A stretch of DNA of 64,000 nucleotides from Micropterus salmoides (GCF_014851395.1 NW_024043372.1:13568059-13632058); one strand, 5' to 3'; counted from the first letter of the stretch, positions 24,640-38,100 are shown. The notes: generated by a model not told the origin, from the sequence alone. Program-made: numbers and translations.

Positions 24640-27128
24640 TTTGTGTGCGCGCGCGTGTATGTGTGTGTGTGTGTGTGTGGAGGCTGCTGTTACTGCTCTG
24701 GTGTTTTAGCGCCACCCAATGGAGATCTGTGGTGGTGAAAGGAAGGATTGCAGACATTAATCTCATCCAGTTTAAGATGATGATAACTTGATGGTTGTGC
24801 CTTCTTGTGAAGACAGCAGAACACCATCGATAGCAGCGACAACCATAAATGTTCCTTAATGTTGTTACAAATTGCTTCAGTGTAATTTCCAGCACTATGT
24901 GTGGCTGTTTAGGTTGATTAATATTTTTGATGTTTTTTATCAGCGCCTGTATTGAGGAAATGTTTTGCAAACAAACCAAAGAGGCCAGTTTATGATGGGA
25001 TATGGTTTTGCAGAAAGTGCAGTTTAGGTTTTAGGTGTGTTACTAGAATGTTATATTTTTAAGCTTTATTTTATATATATTTTTTAAAAGCTCCCTAGCA
25101 TTATTAATATTATATGCTATAATAATATTTTCTTTGAATCCACACTTCAAAATAACCTCCCCCTTTACTAACCCCCTCTCCCTAATAATTTCTGTATAGG
25201 CCCATAACTTGTGTGTTCTGACATGCATTAGTCTCCTGACTACTCACTGAGGTTAATACATCTGTTTGTCTCTGGCATTCAGCTTCCCCTCTCCTCAAGC
25301 ATTACTGCCCGGTCTACAAAGGCTTCCCCCCAGTAATTGCATTATCATCTCTCCATTTCTCAAGCAGTCTCTTTCGTCTGTTCCCCCTCCGAAAGGCAGG
25401 AATGGGTGGAATAATCAATACCAACCTTTGAAATAGCCTGTGGAGATGCGCGGCAAGCATTTGGGTTTGGATTTGATTGATTTTGGACACCCTCAGAGAG
25501 TGTTATCATCATAAAGCCAAAACCATCTACCTCATAGACATGCAAGCAGAATCAAAGGGCAGAATACACAAATCTCTGGGGACCGAATACCAAAAATGTC
25601 AGGCTATTATCATTGACCAGGCTGAGCGATAAAATTCAAAGCAGATATGTAGACCACAGCCAGGCTTCACATCACTTCATAATTGGCTATGAGGAGAGAA
25701 GCTGTTATTTTTATTCTATTTAAGTAATTTATTATATGATTCCCAAAGTCATCAGGTTTCTTTCTTCCTCCCTCTCTCTCTCACACACACACACACACAC
25801 TCTCTCACACACACTGAGAGAGGAGATGACCTCATTAATCTTTAGTGCATTGTATAGACCTATCCTGTCATACCCCTGACACTGTGGTTTGTGACACAGC
25901 TCTACTCATTAAATCATATGACAGGATGAGGTCAGCCGTGAGGTAAGGTGTCTCAAGCTGTGTGAGAGCAGATAAAGCCAGCAGTATTAGCTTCTGTGAG
26001 AGAGCTCAACAACAAACGTTCTGTAGGTGGCGGCTGAGTTGAGTCATGAGGTAATCCCGGTTAGTGAGCTTTCAGCATCAAAATCTAATAAAAGGCTCTG
26101 GTTTTGTCTCTTTGGGGTCACACCGCAAGGGAATAAGAAACACACATCTGCTGCATTTGAGGCATCATGTGATTTGGCAACCCGCAGAGGAAACCTCACT
26201 GCCTTTTTAGGTCTTGTTACTGTAGGTGGCACCTTGCATAACGCTCATCATCCCGTGCTTGTCATCCTGTGATTACTTTCACTTCGTACAGGGAGCAAGA
26301 GTTGTGGTGCCCTGACATTGATTGTGGTGGTCCAGCTTAAAATAACAGCACCCTGCTGGGAGCAGTGCGAGTCCTCTGCCTGAACCCTCACTCGCCTTCG
26401 TTGCGGAAGTGTGTTTGAAGACAGTGGGATGTCTACCAGAAAATTGCAAGAGGAAGAATAGGAGGCATAATGGCTGCAGAAGTGGAGCTAGCCATCAATA
26501 ATGCAGAGGAAGCGGCAGTTAATGCCCCCTTTAAGTCAACAGGTCTGCAGACACCGAGACAGTTATTCTTCCTCAGCTGCAGATGCCCGATGAGAGGCAG
26601 CCACATCAGGCTTTATGGCTTTGTGTGCGGTTGCACTGCCAGGTCTTTCCCCCGACCTCAATCCAGATTATAGAGCCATTAATGGGTTTTCATCAGGGGC
26701 CCACCTTAATGGAGTTTCCAACTTCACCAGCTCACTCAGATACCAGTGGGGAGCTATAGCCACAGAGAAAGAAATAATGCCCACAAAAAGTCAAAATATA
26801 TGAACTCAACAGTGAGAGTACTAACAGCTTTAATAAACAAAAATAAGGCACAACCAAGACAGTCAATGTTACACTGCTAAGATTACCATATAAACAGTAT
26901 ACTGTCTTTCATTAAAGTTTAACACCTGACCTAAGATGAGTAAAATGTAAATAATATCAAAAATGTTGTGTTTTGTCAGCTACTGTATAAGAGGATTATA
27001 AAAACATACGAAAATAGATTGGGTCAAATAAATAGCATATTGTATGTTTCCTTACCCGTTGAAAGAAAGGAGGAGAAGTCACATACTCATAATAACTTTG
27101 AACACACTATTTATTTTCAGAATTTCAG
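24640..27128. other. Unassigned non-coding region with short TG and CA tracts
   Basis: TG tract at about 24642-24680 directly after the possible donor, and a CT/CA tract at 25771-25815. No supported gene. Confidence 0.55.
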
Positions 27129-27725
27129 AAGTGGAGGACGAGCATTCAGATCCTTTACTGTAACAATACCAATTAAACAATATAAAAATACTCCATTACA
27201 AGTAAAAGTCATGCATTTAAAATACTTAATGCAGTAGTATTATCAGCAAAATGTACTTAATGTAAAGCATCAAAAGTAAAATAACTCATCATAGCCCCTG
27301 CATTACACTATTATATATGACATTATTAGATTGTTAAAACTGATCCATCAATGTGTAAGTAGCATTTTACTGTTGTAGCTGCTGTTGGGCCCCCTTCAAT
27401 AATAATTATTGAATAATTTAGCTTTATTTGTAAAATAATGGATCATTTTACATCTGTGGACCTCAAACAGTTTGTTAAAATGAAGAAGTGTAGAGGGGAA
27501 ATAACACTTTGGTGGAGCCACTAACACCTCATCTGAAACAATAAACAATAAAGGCTCAGGTTATGGTGGAAAGTGGCAGAAATAGTTTTGTTAAATACAT
27601 GCAATGTAGTAAATGTATAATTGTATGAATTGTTGTGGAGAAGTAGACATTGGTATACAATTGAAATATTCTAGTAAAGTACAAGTTCTTGAGTGAATGT
27701 ACTTTTAAAATAAAAAGATTACATT
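27129..27725. repeat. Copy of the GTACTTTTACT-type repeat
   Basis: Starts AGTGGAGGACGAGCATTCAG and ends near AGTACAAGTTCTTGAGTGAA, diverged termini of the family also present at 49520-49979. Confidence 0.55.
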
Positions 27726-28744
27726 GCTGTTATGAGTGTGTGGCTTTATCCTCCTTTCTTTGATGTCTACAGTACCTGTGAGTCAACACCAGATTCAAAG
27801 CAAAATATGAGACAAGATGAAAATCTTGTTAAAATTAAGTTTTTTGCAGTGGAGATCTGACTACAGTTCATTCATTTTGCATTGCCACACAATAAAATAT
27901 GAACTCCAGAACTGAACATTTTTCTTTTGTCTTGTTTTCTGTCCTGAAAATCTGCATATCAGATTATTTGATGCCTTCTCACCAGAGATCTTCTGCCCTG
28001 GGACCAGTGTCTGCGACCTTACCAACACACACACACTCACACACGCACACACACACACGAACAGAGAAAAATAGAGGAATCATAGGAACAAATTCTCTTA
28101 TTTTATCGTTTCGTTTTGATTTAGGGCAGTCTGGCTCGGCAGCCTCTGACAGAGAAGTAGTGGGTCATTCATCAGGAGAGAGATTAAATCTTCATCCACT
28201 CCTACTGGATGTTGAGAGTACTTCATCTGTGCGAGGGGAAATAAACATCTTTTCCAATCCATCCTTTAAGGCAAAGGGAATCATTTCATATCCTTTAATC
28301 ACTTGCCAGCATGTGGTGTTAACAGCTGTTTTCACAAATAACTAGTCAATAAATAGGTGCTGAAAAGAAAATGTGTTAACTTACAGACACAGAATTACAA
28401 TGTGTCTGTGAATAACATGTAAGAGAGAGAAAAAGTCAACACACATAATGAAAGGTTCACACCAGCCTCTTCCACAGCATCCTAGCCTCATTGTTTTCAA
28501 AATGCTTCTCATCAGATAGTACTTAAGCTCCATCTAGTGGAGAACAGATACAGGTGCAAAGAGCTCTACATCTCAAAACTACACTGCACACAACCTCATC
28601 TGTGTCGCACTTTCTGTGGCTTTGTTTCATGGTGATAACCATAGAATTGATGTAGAAGATGCAAACTATTATAATTATAACATAATAAATAATATAATCA
28701 TTATAGGAATATATAATATATATATATTTCCTAAATGTAAAAGC

Positions 28745-29145
28745 ACTATAAAGTATTATTAGCAAAATGTACTTAAAGGTAAAAGTATTTCATACAGAAA
28801 GATTCTGAGTGTTATACTATTATATATTACATCACTGATAATCCTTATGGATGCATTAATGTGTATGCAGCATTTTACTGTTCACTGTTGAGTAGTTAAT
28901 CTATCCCAACACAATATATTTCGGTTCATCTTACATTTGGTATTTAAAAACTTAATCTGAAATGTAACGAGTAACCAAAGCTGTTAAATAATTGTAGTGT
29001 AGTATATTGTACAATACATCATTTTGGAAGGAAGCAGAACTGAGTAGAGTAGAAGGATAAAGTATAATACTCAAGTACAAGCAGCTCCAATTTGTACTTA
29101 AGTACAGTACCTGAGTAAATCTACTTGGTTACTTTCCATTTCTTA
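28745..29145. repeat. Second copy of the GTACTTTTACT-type repeat
   Basis: Shares TTAGCAAAATGTACTTAA and GCATTTTACTGTT with 27129-27725 and ends GAGTAAATCTACTTGGTTAC. Confidence 0.55.
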
Positions 29146-30381
29146 AATTCATAAATAAATAAACACCTTCAAAAATACAACTGAATTAATTAATTAAAAA
29201 CGGAATATCAATGCAGATGACATGTTGCTGATTCAAAGGGATGATGAAGAATAATGTTGTGTACTATATATGTCAAAACAAATTTAAGTGATTTATAGTC
29301 AGTAAATAACAAAGATAAGAATTTTATCAATAAAAGCAGAGGAGACATCTTTAGTATTGAGTGTGCTGATGGTAGGAATAAGCAGGAATGGGCGGATGGA
29401 TGTTTTGTTTACCTGGTGCATTTAAATTGCCTATCAGCCTCAGTCTTTGAGCGCTGTCGGCTGCAAGATGGTCTGTGACCCCAGATAAAAGTGATTATGT
29501 AACACAGTTACAGGCTACTCTTTGTGTACCATTAGTGCGGTTCCTCTTTCAAAACTGGACCATAACAAGGACTCTTGTCTGATGTCAAACTCCAGCTCCT
29601 TTGTGTGTCGATTAACTGTGCAGTGTCAGTATGTTTCAGTGATGGGGATATGGCAAGGACGGACTGAGAGTAAAAAATGGCCCTGGACTTAGATCCAGCC
29701 CAGCCCACCAGTACGGTCCACTGTATACTCCACCATGGCCGCCCTGCTAATGCACGCATAAACAAGCAGAACCAGCCTCTAATAAAACACCTAGCAGCAT
29801 CACAGCCATTGATCACTATGGCAGTACTACTTTAAAAGCTGCAGAACACACATTGAAATTGTCATGATTGAACTACCTTACATCACATGAAGCCTTGAGA
29901 TAAAAAGACTAAAATGTCCACAATCCTCCCTGAGACAGAGAACTGCTGCTCAGGGTCAGCTGGCTGCCTTTAAGTCATGGGAGTACACATAATAGAACAC
30001 CTCTCCAAACATAGAATGTAACCTAAGAGAGCAGCACCTATCACCAACCTGGATATAAATAAAATAATATATAAATTAACTAATAAAGGCATTTTTATTT
30101 AAAAACTACAAAACACATCAGCAGCACCACTATTTCATATCAAGTGAATGAATGGCAACACAATAAATGTTACTGTGTGGCTTTACTCGCTATTTACACC
30201 AGACTGTTGATGAGTTTCAATGTGTTGTCTAGTAAGAGGTGAAGTAGGAAATTGTCAATGAGCGTCATATCTAGCAAATCACTGAAGACACATTCTTTCA
30301 CACAAAATATGAATTTGAGAGGGAAAGGATTGATTTGTTTGTTGTTAATATGTATAGGTCATTTCCAACCAATGGCAGGCA
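29146..30381. other. Unassigned non-coding region
   Basis: No supported gene. The 29532-29816 open frame on the - strand is unrecognised. Confidence 0.55.
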
Positions 30382-30385
30382 TTAA

Positions 30386-30692
30386 CCCCTTGACGCCTGA
30401 ATTGTTTTACAATAAAAAAATTTTTTTAATTATTTCTGTTCATTTGCTTTCAAGCTGATGTTAAATTAAGTGAAGATTGTTAATTTGTCTGTAGAATATA
30501 GAAAAGAGGTATGATGTAGGTATGATGCAAATTAGCGACAACAGGCATAAAGGAGAAACCAGGGTTTGCAAAAGGTTCCTAGGTACGTATCAAATATGCA
30601 CTAACAGGCATCGGGGGAATACATGCGCTATCTTGGCTGCAGTCTGAAAGGAAGAAGTGTGATGCGAATTCGTGACAATTGGCGTCAAGGGG
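30386..30692. mobile_element. piggyBac-like MITE, 307 bp, TTAA flanked
   Basis: Ends CCCCTTGACGCC and GGCGTCAAGGGG are perfect 12-bp inverted repeats, each flanked by TTAA (30382-30385 and 30693-30696). TTAA duplication is the hallmark of piggyBac transposition. No coding capacity. Confidence 0.85.
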
Positions 30693-31311
30693 TTAAATAC
30701 AATTGTCTAAAACACTTATACATGTAGAATGGCAAGGCAAAAACAATCAGAATCAAATGAAAATACTTATTTTAGCAAAATAAAATTACATGATACTGAA
30801 GTGATTTATTTCCCACAAAATCTCCACAGGACAGCAAAATGTAGACATTCAGAGCTTTACTAACGTGAAGCATCAGATTTTAGTTTTTCCACTAGCCTGT
30901 TTGAACACACAGTTACTGTACTCTTACCTCAGTTCTTTCGTTCTGGTACATTGCCAGAGGTTGGCTGGCCCACCGGGAATTGTCCCAGTACTCCAGATGG
31001 CCAGACCGCCACTGGGACTTTTCTCCTAAATAGCAAACCACTATGGTGGGATGAGACACGACACAGGTAGTACAACAAGTGATTAGTCAGTAAGCTCTGC
31101 TACAGTTGCATATATAATTGTGTAAATTAAATAATACATATAAAATATGTGTATTCATAATAAACAATAAATAAATACAATTTTGTGAAATTATGTTTAA
31201 GTTCCTAAAAATCCCACCTAAATCAGAAACCTCGTTTACAGATCGGACATCATATTATCAGTTTGTTTGATCTCTGGGAGATTATTCAAATTATTATAAA
31301 CATACCCTCTA

Positions 31312-32912
31312 CAGTGGGGGAAATAAGTATTTGACCCCTTGCTGATTTTGCAGGTTTGCCCACTTACAAAGAATGCAACGATCTATAATTTTAATCATAT
31401 GTACATTCTAACAGTGAAAGACAGAATCCCAAAGAAAATTCCAGAAAATCACATCATATGAATTTATTAAAATTGATAACCATCTGATGAGGAAAAACAA
31501 GTATTTGACCCCCTGGACAAACAGCAAGTTAATATTTTGTAGAAAAGCCATTATTGGCCAGCACAGATGTCAAACGGTTTTTATAGTTGGTGACAAGGTT
31601 TGTGCACATTTCGGCAGGGATGTTGGCCCACTCCTCCCTGCAGACAGCCTCCAAATCATTCAGGTTCCGAGGTTGTCGCCTGGCAACTCGAATTTTAAGC
31701 TCCCTCCAAAGATTTTCAATTGGATTCAGGTCTGGAGACTGGCTAGGCCACTCCAGAACCTTGATGTGCTTCTTCTTCAGCCACTCTTTTGTTGCTTTGG
31801 CGGTGTGCTTAGGGTCGTTGTCGTGCTGAAACACCCATCCTCGACCCATCTTCAGCTCTCTTACTGAGGGAAGGAGATGTTGGTCCAGAATTCCACGATA
31901 CATGGCCCCGTCCATCCTCCCCTCAATACGATGGAGTTGTCCCGTCCCCTTGGCTGAAAAGCACCCCCAAAGCATGATGTTGCCACCACCATGCTTGACG
32001 GTGGGGATGGTGTTCTTTGGGTTGTACTCGGTGTTCTTTGCCCTCCAAACACGACGAGTTGAGGCCAAAAAGTTCTATTTTGGTCTCATCTGACCACATC
32101 ACCTTCTTCCAGGCCTCTTCTGAGTCGTCCAGGTGGTGAATGGCGAACTTCATGCGGGCCTGTACAGGTTTCTTCTTGAGCAGGGGGACCTTGCGTGCGC
32201 TGCAGGATTTCAATCCATGACGGCGTAGTGTGTTACCAACCGTTTCTTTTGTAACTGTGGTCCCAGCTGCCTTCAGTTGATTCATCAGTTCCCCCCTTGT
32301 GGTTTTGGGATGATTCCTCACCGTTCGCATGATCAGGGACACCCCACGAGGCGACATCTTGTGTGGAGGCCCAGACCGAGGGAGGTTGGCGGTGGTGTGG
32401 TGCTTCTTCCATTTCCTGATAACTGCACCGACAGTTGATCTTTTCTCTCCAAGTTGCTTTCCGATTCTCTTGTAGCCCATCCCAGCCTTGTGCAGATCAA
32501 CAATCTTGTCCCTGATGTCCGTAGAAAGCTCTTTGGTCTTGCCCATGGTGGTGATGTTGGATGCTGGTTGTTTGGGTGTTGACAGGCGTCTTTTATACAG
32601 GTAACGAGGTGAGGCAGGTGTATTTGATGTAGATAATTGGTTGGGATTGGGGCTGTGTCTTAAAGAAAGACTAACTGGCTTGTAGGAGCCAGAATACTTG
32701 CTGTTTGGTAGGGGGTCATATACTTGTTTTTCCTCATCAGATGGTTATCAGTTTTTATAAAGTCATATGATGTGATTTTCTGGAATTTTCTTTGGGATTC
32801 TGTCTTTCACTGTTAGAATGTACATATGATTAAAATTGTAGATTGTTGCATTCTTTGTAAGTGGGCAAACCTGCAAAATCAGCAAGGGGTCAAATACTTA
32901 TTTCCCCCACTG
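31312..32912 (-). mobile_element. Nearly complete Tc1/mariner element, 1.6 kb
   Basis: Flanked by TA at 31310-31311 and 32913-32914. Both ends read CAGTGGGGGAAATAAGTATT as inverted repeats that continue, with few differences, for about 200 bp (IR/DR layout). A direct internal repeat of AAGTATTTGACCCC is at 31500. The transposase is on the - strand. Inverted repeats this similar suggest fairly recent activity. Confidence 0.95.
31529..32546 (-). pseudogene. Tc1-like DDE transposase with a single frameshift
   Basis: Reads on the - strand from MGKTKELSTDIRDKIVDL at 32546, through the HTH part (YKRIGKQLGEKRSTVGAVI) and the first catalytic block (MWSDETKIELFGLNS). Near 32055-32065 the frame changes. 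The next frame gives STRRVW, then GGGNIMLWGCFSAKGTG, FQHDNDPKHTAKATKEWL and WPSQSPDLNPIENLWRELK, ending STKY. All three catalytic residues (D, D, E) are present. About 340 codons, the usual length. I see one frameshift and no other disabling change. Confidence 0.92.
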
Positions 32913-33454
32913 TATAAAGGGTTTATACGTTGTAATCAATGGCTTTCAAACTTTAAAAACACATTCAGAACAGAATGATGGCAAATGTCCTGCATTTCTC
33001 AGTAACAAGACTGAAATAAATAGAAAGTCTTAGCAGAATATTTACATACATTTTATGTTTACCACTATGTGTGTATAGTGTGGTTTCAAACTGCAATCTG
33101 AGTGTAAAGCAGGAAATGTGCTTGTATTTTAGCAGAATTGGTTCAGGGGGTTGGTAAATGAATTACAGGTTGTGGTCATTGTCTCCCAAGTACCAGTTTT
33201 AGTGTGTAAACAATTGAGAAAAACTGTATTGCGGCGCTGAAATTTCAGGAAGTAAATTACATGCAATGATCTAGAAAAAATAAAGGATATTGAAACAAAT
33301 TGCTGCATTTCTGATTTATTCTTGTTACATTACACTTCAGTACAGTCAATAAACGGAAATATGTTATTATTATTCTATAATGAAATAGTGATTGATGTGA
33401 AAAATCATTCAAACTTCAAAGATAAAAAATCATCATTTATCTAATGCTGTGTGG

Positions 33455-33530
33455 CCCTACAATGGACTGGCACCTGACCTGTCCAGGGTGTACCCCGCAT
33501 TTCAGCCGATGTCAGCTGGGATGGGCTCCT
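33455..33530. repeat. Fragment of the GGGTGTACCCCGC repeat
   Basis: Carries GGGTGTACCCCGCATTTCAG and CAGCTGGGATGGGCTCC, the reverse strand of the family at 54550-54725. Confidence 0.55.
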
Positions 33531-33802
33531 TTCTGAGTGAGAATTGTTACCAGTGTTTGGTCGAATAAGCTTATTTTGAGACATGTATGATGTGTTTTGG
33601 TGGTTTGAGTGATTTTTGGAAGTAAGACTAACTGTTTGGCCTAGATGCATGTTGGTAATGGAGACCTTATGAAGAGTTTTGAAAAAAGTGGCTACAGTTT
33701 AGATCAATGCTTGTTAGAATTGTTTTGGAATTGTTTTTCTCATGTTCACAGCATAAAATCTGTCTTAGGGAGATTTGTTTTGTGTAAAGCCTTTTCATTT
33801 AA

Positions 33803-34378
33803 AGGTACTATGTGAAATTTAGAAATTTTCAGCTCTTACTGACACCGGTGTCCGTTAAGTGAACTGCAGTCAGCATCCTGTTGCTCGGTTAGCAGCAGTT
33901 ACTTTAGCAACAAGAAAGCTAAGGAAACTGTGTAAATCACCTAGAGCTCAGGCAGAGCAGCTGGAGGACATCAGAGGCAAAACCAGAAAATAATAAGATC
34001 CAGTGATGTCTTATTATTTTTCCAACCTGATTCTTGTCTCATTTGTGGCCTGACAAACAATTAACTTATCAAATTCTGTGACCCATATCACTCTTTTCCA
34101 AGCAACTGTAGCTGGGTGGGGGCCGGTCGTTTGTTGACTTTATCGGACTACATTTCTAAGCTAATATTAGCTAGTGTGGCACACTTTTGGCGCTGTAGTG
34201 GAGCTGAACAGAGGCAAGGCACTCTGTAGGCACATAAATGTCACATAGCCCCAACCAGTCAGTCCACAGGCAGCCAAGAAAGCTGGGCAAGGTTTCATTT
34301 TTTAAGTTACATTATAATCCTTTCACACATTGGCAATAGAAAGCGATTATTTAATGTACATTTCTTTACATTGTACCT
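33803..34378. mobile_element. MITE with TTAA flanks, upstream of ppm1j
   Basis: Ends AGGTACTATGTGAAAT and TTACATTGTACCT are inverted repeats with a few mismatches. Both sides are TTAA (33799-33802 and 34379-34382). A TA duplication is an alternative reading. The termini resemble those of the intron 9 MITE. Confidence 0.6.
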
Positions 34379-34659
34379 TTAATGTAGCCTACTGTGTAAA
34401 TATCACCTTTTCTTGTAGGTTATCATAGGTTATAGGCCTAGCTGACCAAGCCAATGGTCATAATCCATAAATCTTCCAATATTTATTTGGCTGACTTTCC
34501 CATTAAGGTCTGTCAGTCCTCGTGACTAAAGCAGCCTATTAATATTTCCCGTAGCTGTTGAAATAGTTGTTTATTATTTGGGTGTGTGTGTGTTCACGGC
34601 TTGCTGCACGTCCACGTGAAGCCCTGCCTTCTGAGATGAGATATAGCCATCTGCCGGAT

Positions 34660-34875
34660 TACAGCCCATACGCAGCCAGTGAGGGTTTTATTCTGTTTCA
34701 ATGAGGAAAACACCGTATCTGCCTGTCTGAAAGCTGTCACATGGGGCCAAGGAAGAAAAAAAATCGCTTCCTGAAATGATCCTCGTCACTGGCTGTGTAT
34801 TGTTGTTGTTTTTTTCTCTCACATCGCATCGCGTTTAATTTTCCGTCCGTAGCTTTTGGATCTTCGGTGCCGAAG
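34660..34875 (+). promoter_or_regulatory. Probable 5' UTR / proximal upstream region of ppm1j
   Basis: Sequence directly before the start codon rises in CpG content (the GCATCGCATCGCG and CCGTCCGTAG area). No clear TATA box is seen. A pyrimidine-rich run ending CCGTAG at about 34852 could be a 3' splice site, which would put the true transcription start further upstream. This cannot be settled from sequence alone. Confidence 0.4.
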
Positions 34876-35135
34876 ATGATCAGCAAAGTTAAAAACGCGA
34901 TGTCCACCCTGGTGGGAGGGATGATGCCGCACGGACACCACCACCACCACAACCATCACTCAGGTGGCGGCCAGACCTGCGGACCGGACAGCCTGCCGCC
35001 GCGCTTCCCCTACGGCCGGCCGGATTTCTTGGACCTCACCCCGGAGCTCCTGCAGTACTCCACCGAGCACGCATCACGGCCGGTGCTGACGTTGAAGAGA
35101 GACAGTAGACTTCCCTGGCGGACGGGATACGCAGA
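34876..35135 (+). CDS. ppm1j: ppm1j coding exon 1
   Basis: Encodes residues 1-86 and the first two bases of codon 87. It ends at a GTGAGT donor at 35136. It contains a basic/hydrophobic N-terminus (MISKVKNAMSTLVGG), a histidine cluster (H19, H21-25, H27-28), a glycine-rich linker and the RFPYGRPDFLDL and SRLPWRTGYAE segments. It is GC-rich against AT-rich flanks. An in-frame ATG at 34795 would add 27 hydrophobic residues unlike the family, so 34876 is preferred. Confidence 0.93.
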
Positions 35136-38100
35136 GTGAGTGGCCAAGTCAAAGCATTGCTTGGCGAAATGCGCCCCCAAAAATCATTCCCATCTCCAAA
35201 TCTTATGATTTTATTACTATCCTGATGAGTGTCAGGCAGGCCTGTGTTGCAGCACACTCGGCAGCTCTGAGTGCACTGCAGCAGCCAATTGCCACAACAT
35301 GGCCTTTTGCGATTGTAGGCTACACTTTCTACCACAGCATTCCTCCCCCTAGCTGCTGTAATTAATATTTGGATTAGTGTGTCTGTTATTAGAAAAAACG
35401 ATTCCTGTCGTGACAGCAGTGAAATGTATTCAAATATCTTTGACTGAAGGCTCCTCCTCAAGTCAATATGCTTGAATTTCTAGGTCATACAAAAGTGAAA
35501 GCAGGAAATGTCTACCTACTCATGTTACTAACCAACCTTTCTGTGTGTTTCTTTACATTCATGACGTTTTTGATATTCAAAAAAGCCCTCTGTGTTGGGG
35601 CACTTATTTGTATTTTTTTACACACTAAGAGCCTTTGAGTCAGTGTTTTTGTTAAATACTTTAAGGTGCTTCATCGTCTTTCATAAAAAGGTTTTCCTGG
35701 TGCATTAAGTTGTGACTAATTCACATTTCTTTGTGAGCTAAGGTGCAGAATTCCACTCCTGAAGTACTGCATTCACTGCAGGGGGTTTTACACCTGCAGT
35801 ACTGTCACAGGTAGAAACAAAGCAGCAGCATTTCATTCACAGTGTTGGCTGGGATTTGCTGTTCTGGCAATTCCCACTGAGGAAAAACATTTTCAGACAT
35901 TCCACTCTTCCAGAGGCAGGGGAGGGCGGGGGGTTATGAAGGACTGAATAGCTCCAGTCCTACAGTATGTGGGCTATACTGTATATCCCCTCGCTATCCT
36001 CCTGTACCCAGTGTCGAAAAAAAAGGCTGACTCATGCAGAGTGTCTCAAAAGGGACAAGGATGAGATTTGTGACGACAACTGTCTTCTCAGAAGACTGAA
36101 AAAGAGAAGTCAAATAGGTAGGCTGTAATGCAGAAAGGGAGGTCACTGTGTGGGATTGTGCACCGTCATCAGTGCTGTCATCTGCTTTATGCTGCAAATG
36201 ACTTTGATTTTAGTCGCTTAAACTGTAATCACAGCATTAGCAGTGCTGTTTACAACACAATCTAATCGTCTGATCTGCTCAGCTGTTGGTGCTCATGTAG
36301 CAAAATTCCACACCCATCGGTGTTAGATTATCACATTTTGAGCAGACAAAACTCTCCAGCTAACACAGATCAATCCCAACTAAATGTGACTGAAAACATC
36401 TGCAATTACCCAAATAAGGATTCCGTCCACTCGCTAAAATGCAGCACTAATGCCAAGTTGTTGCTGTAATCAGGTTGTAAAGATTGAACACCTGGATGAA
36501 TATACGGCCGTGTTTATTCTGGATTGACTGAAGAAGCTATTTATTCACTCATACAGCTGATATGGCTCTGATTAGACCATTTACAGCTATCCAAAGGTGT
36601 TAAATGGACTGTGATGTGTGTGGAGTCATCGAAACATGGGTGATGTAGCTGTGCAGCTTCACTTCAGATTCAATTTCAGGCTGAAATGATAATTTTCACA
36701 GAGCAACATTTATCTGTTGGAGCAGATATAAGTGCCATCCATTTTGTCTGGTGCTGTTTGTCTGGAGCAATGATGGCCAAAACGCTGTACAGAATGTGGA
36801 TGCTGTCCAGTTGGAGGCCGCCCTGCTGACTTACATTCATTCAGACTCTGTGCACTCTCCACTTTGATTACACTTAATTAGTGTCTGTCTGTCATTCTGG
36901 TGGTAATGAGGAATTATGGTGATTGTTGTTGGGTTAGCTTGATCGAGGGGTTTTCACTGGTCCTGATGTGACAGTGTTATTGAAGTTCAACCTTTGAACA
37001 TCACCAAATACGTGTCAAAAGTTAGACAGACACATAGGATCTAGTTTCAAAGGAACTGTGAACAGTTTTAGCACCACACAGGTTTTGGATGATCAAGATA
37101 ATGAGTCCAGTTGATGCTATAACGCTGCTGTACAACATTGTGTCAGCATCAAAATGTGAGTTCATTTACAGTAAGTGCTTTTGTGAAATAGATATTTAAT
37201 ACAATTCAATATGGAGGCAGAAAGTCTTCCTGTGGCTCAATTAATTTTGGAAATGTTTACATGGATATTTTCTCTTGTTTTAAGCCAAGATGAGAACACA
37301 TTTTATTTATATATAAATATATATATATACATCATCTATGATGTAATAACTCCACGTAATATTATTAATAATGCATGAATAAACAGATGTTAGGCGAGCA
37401 CAAAACTGCAGGAGAAAAATCATCCAAAGCTCTCTGTGATTCTGAAGTGAATCAGCAGGTATAGAGAATAGATCACTTTTTAACAGACTTGTTAAAAAGT
37501 CATGTTGGAACAGTTCATGTTCATGGATACATGATTCTGTTGGATAAGTGATGTACTGTAGTGTGCAGTAACTATTTCATTAAAGTAGCTATAATTGATA
37601 TTTTTATAACAACATTGTTTGAAACAATGTGTAATAAGAGATGTCGCTCATAGTGACGAGCCTACAAGGAATTAACACCAAAATCTGCAGCACATTGTGA
37701 GTTTCAGCTCATTGTTTAGCTGGCCAGCCCGCCACTTTACCTTTTTTATTTACTCTCACATTGTCATAGAGTCGATTATTATTTACCAGTTTATATGTCC
37801 ATATCACCCAATCCTTACACTATTGTGTGTCCAGGTCCTAAATTAAAACAGCATGTTTTAATTAAAACAGCATGTTTTAATTACAGTACTTGAATTATGC
37901 TCTAAGCAATACCCAAGTCTATGCAGTATCTGCTTATATTGGACTGGGGATTTGTTTTCGTCAGGTCTCGCCTGGCAGTTTTCATTTCAGCATTGCACCA
38001 TGTGTACACAGTGTCAAACATAACAAGCAACTTCCTCTCCCTGAAAGGGAATTCAGAATATGGCTAGACTAATCCTTACATGTTAAATATAAAGACTTTG

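Noticed and set aside
24479..24979. 166-codon open frame on -
   Set aside because: Includes a His-Thr run from the TG repeat and overlaps the + strand promoter-like segment. Not coding-like.
34795..34875. Upstream in-frame ATG that would extend ppm1j by 27 residues
   Set aside because: The extra residues (MYCCCFFLSH...) do not resemble the family N-terminus, and part of them comes from a pyrimidine tract.
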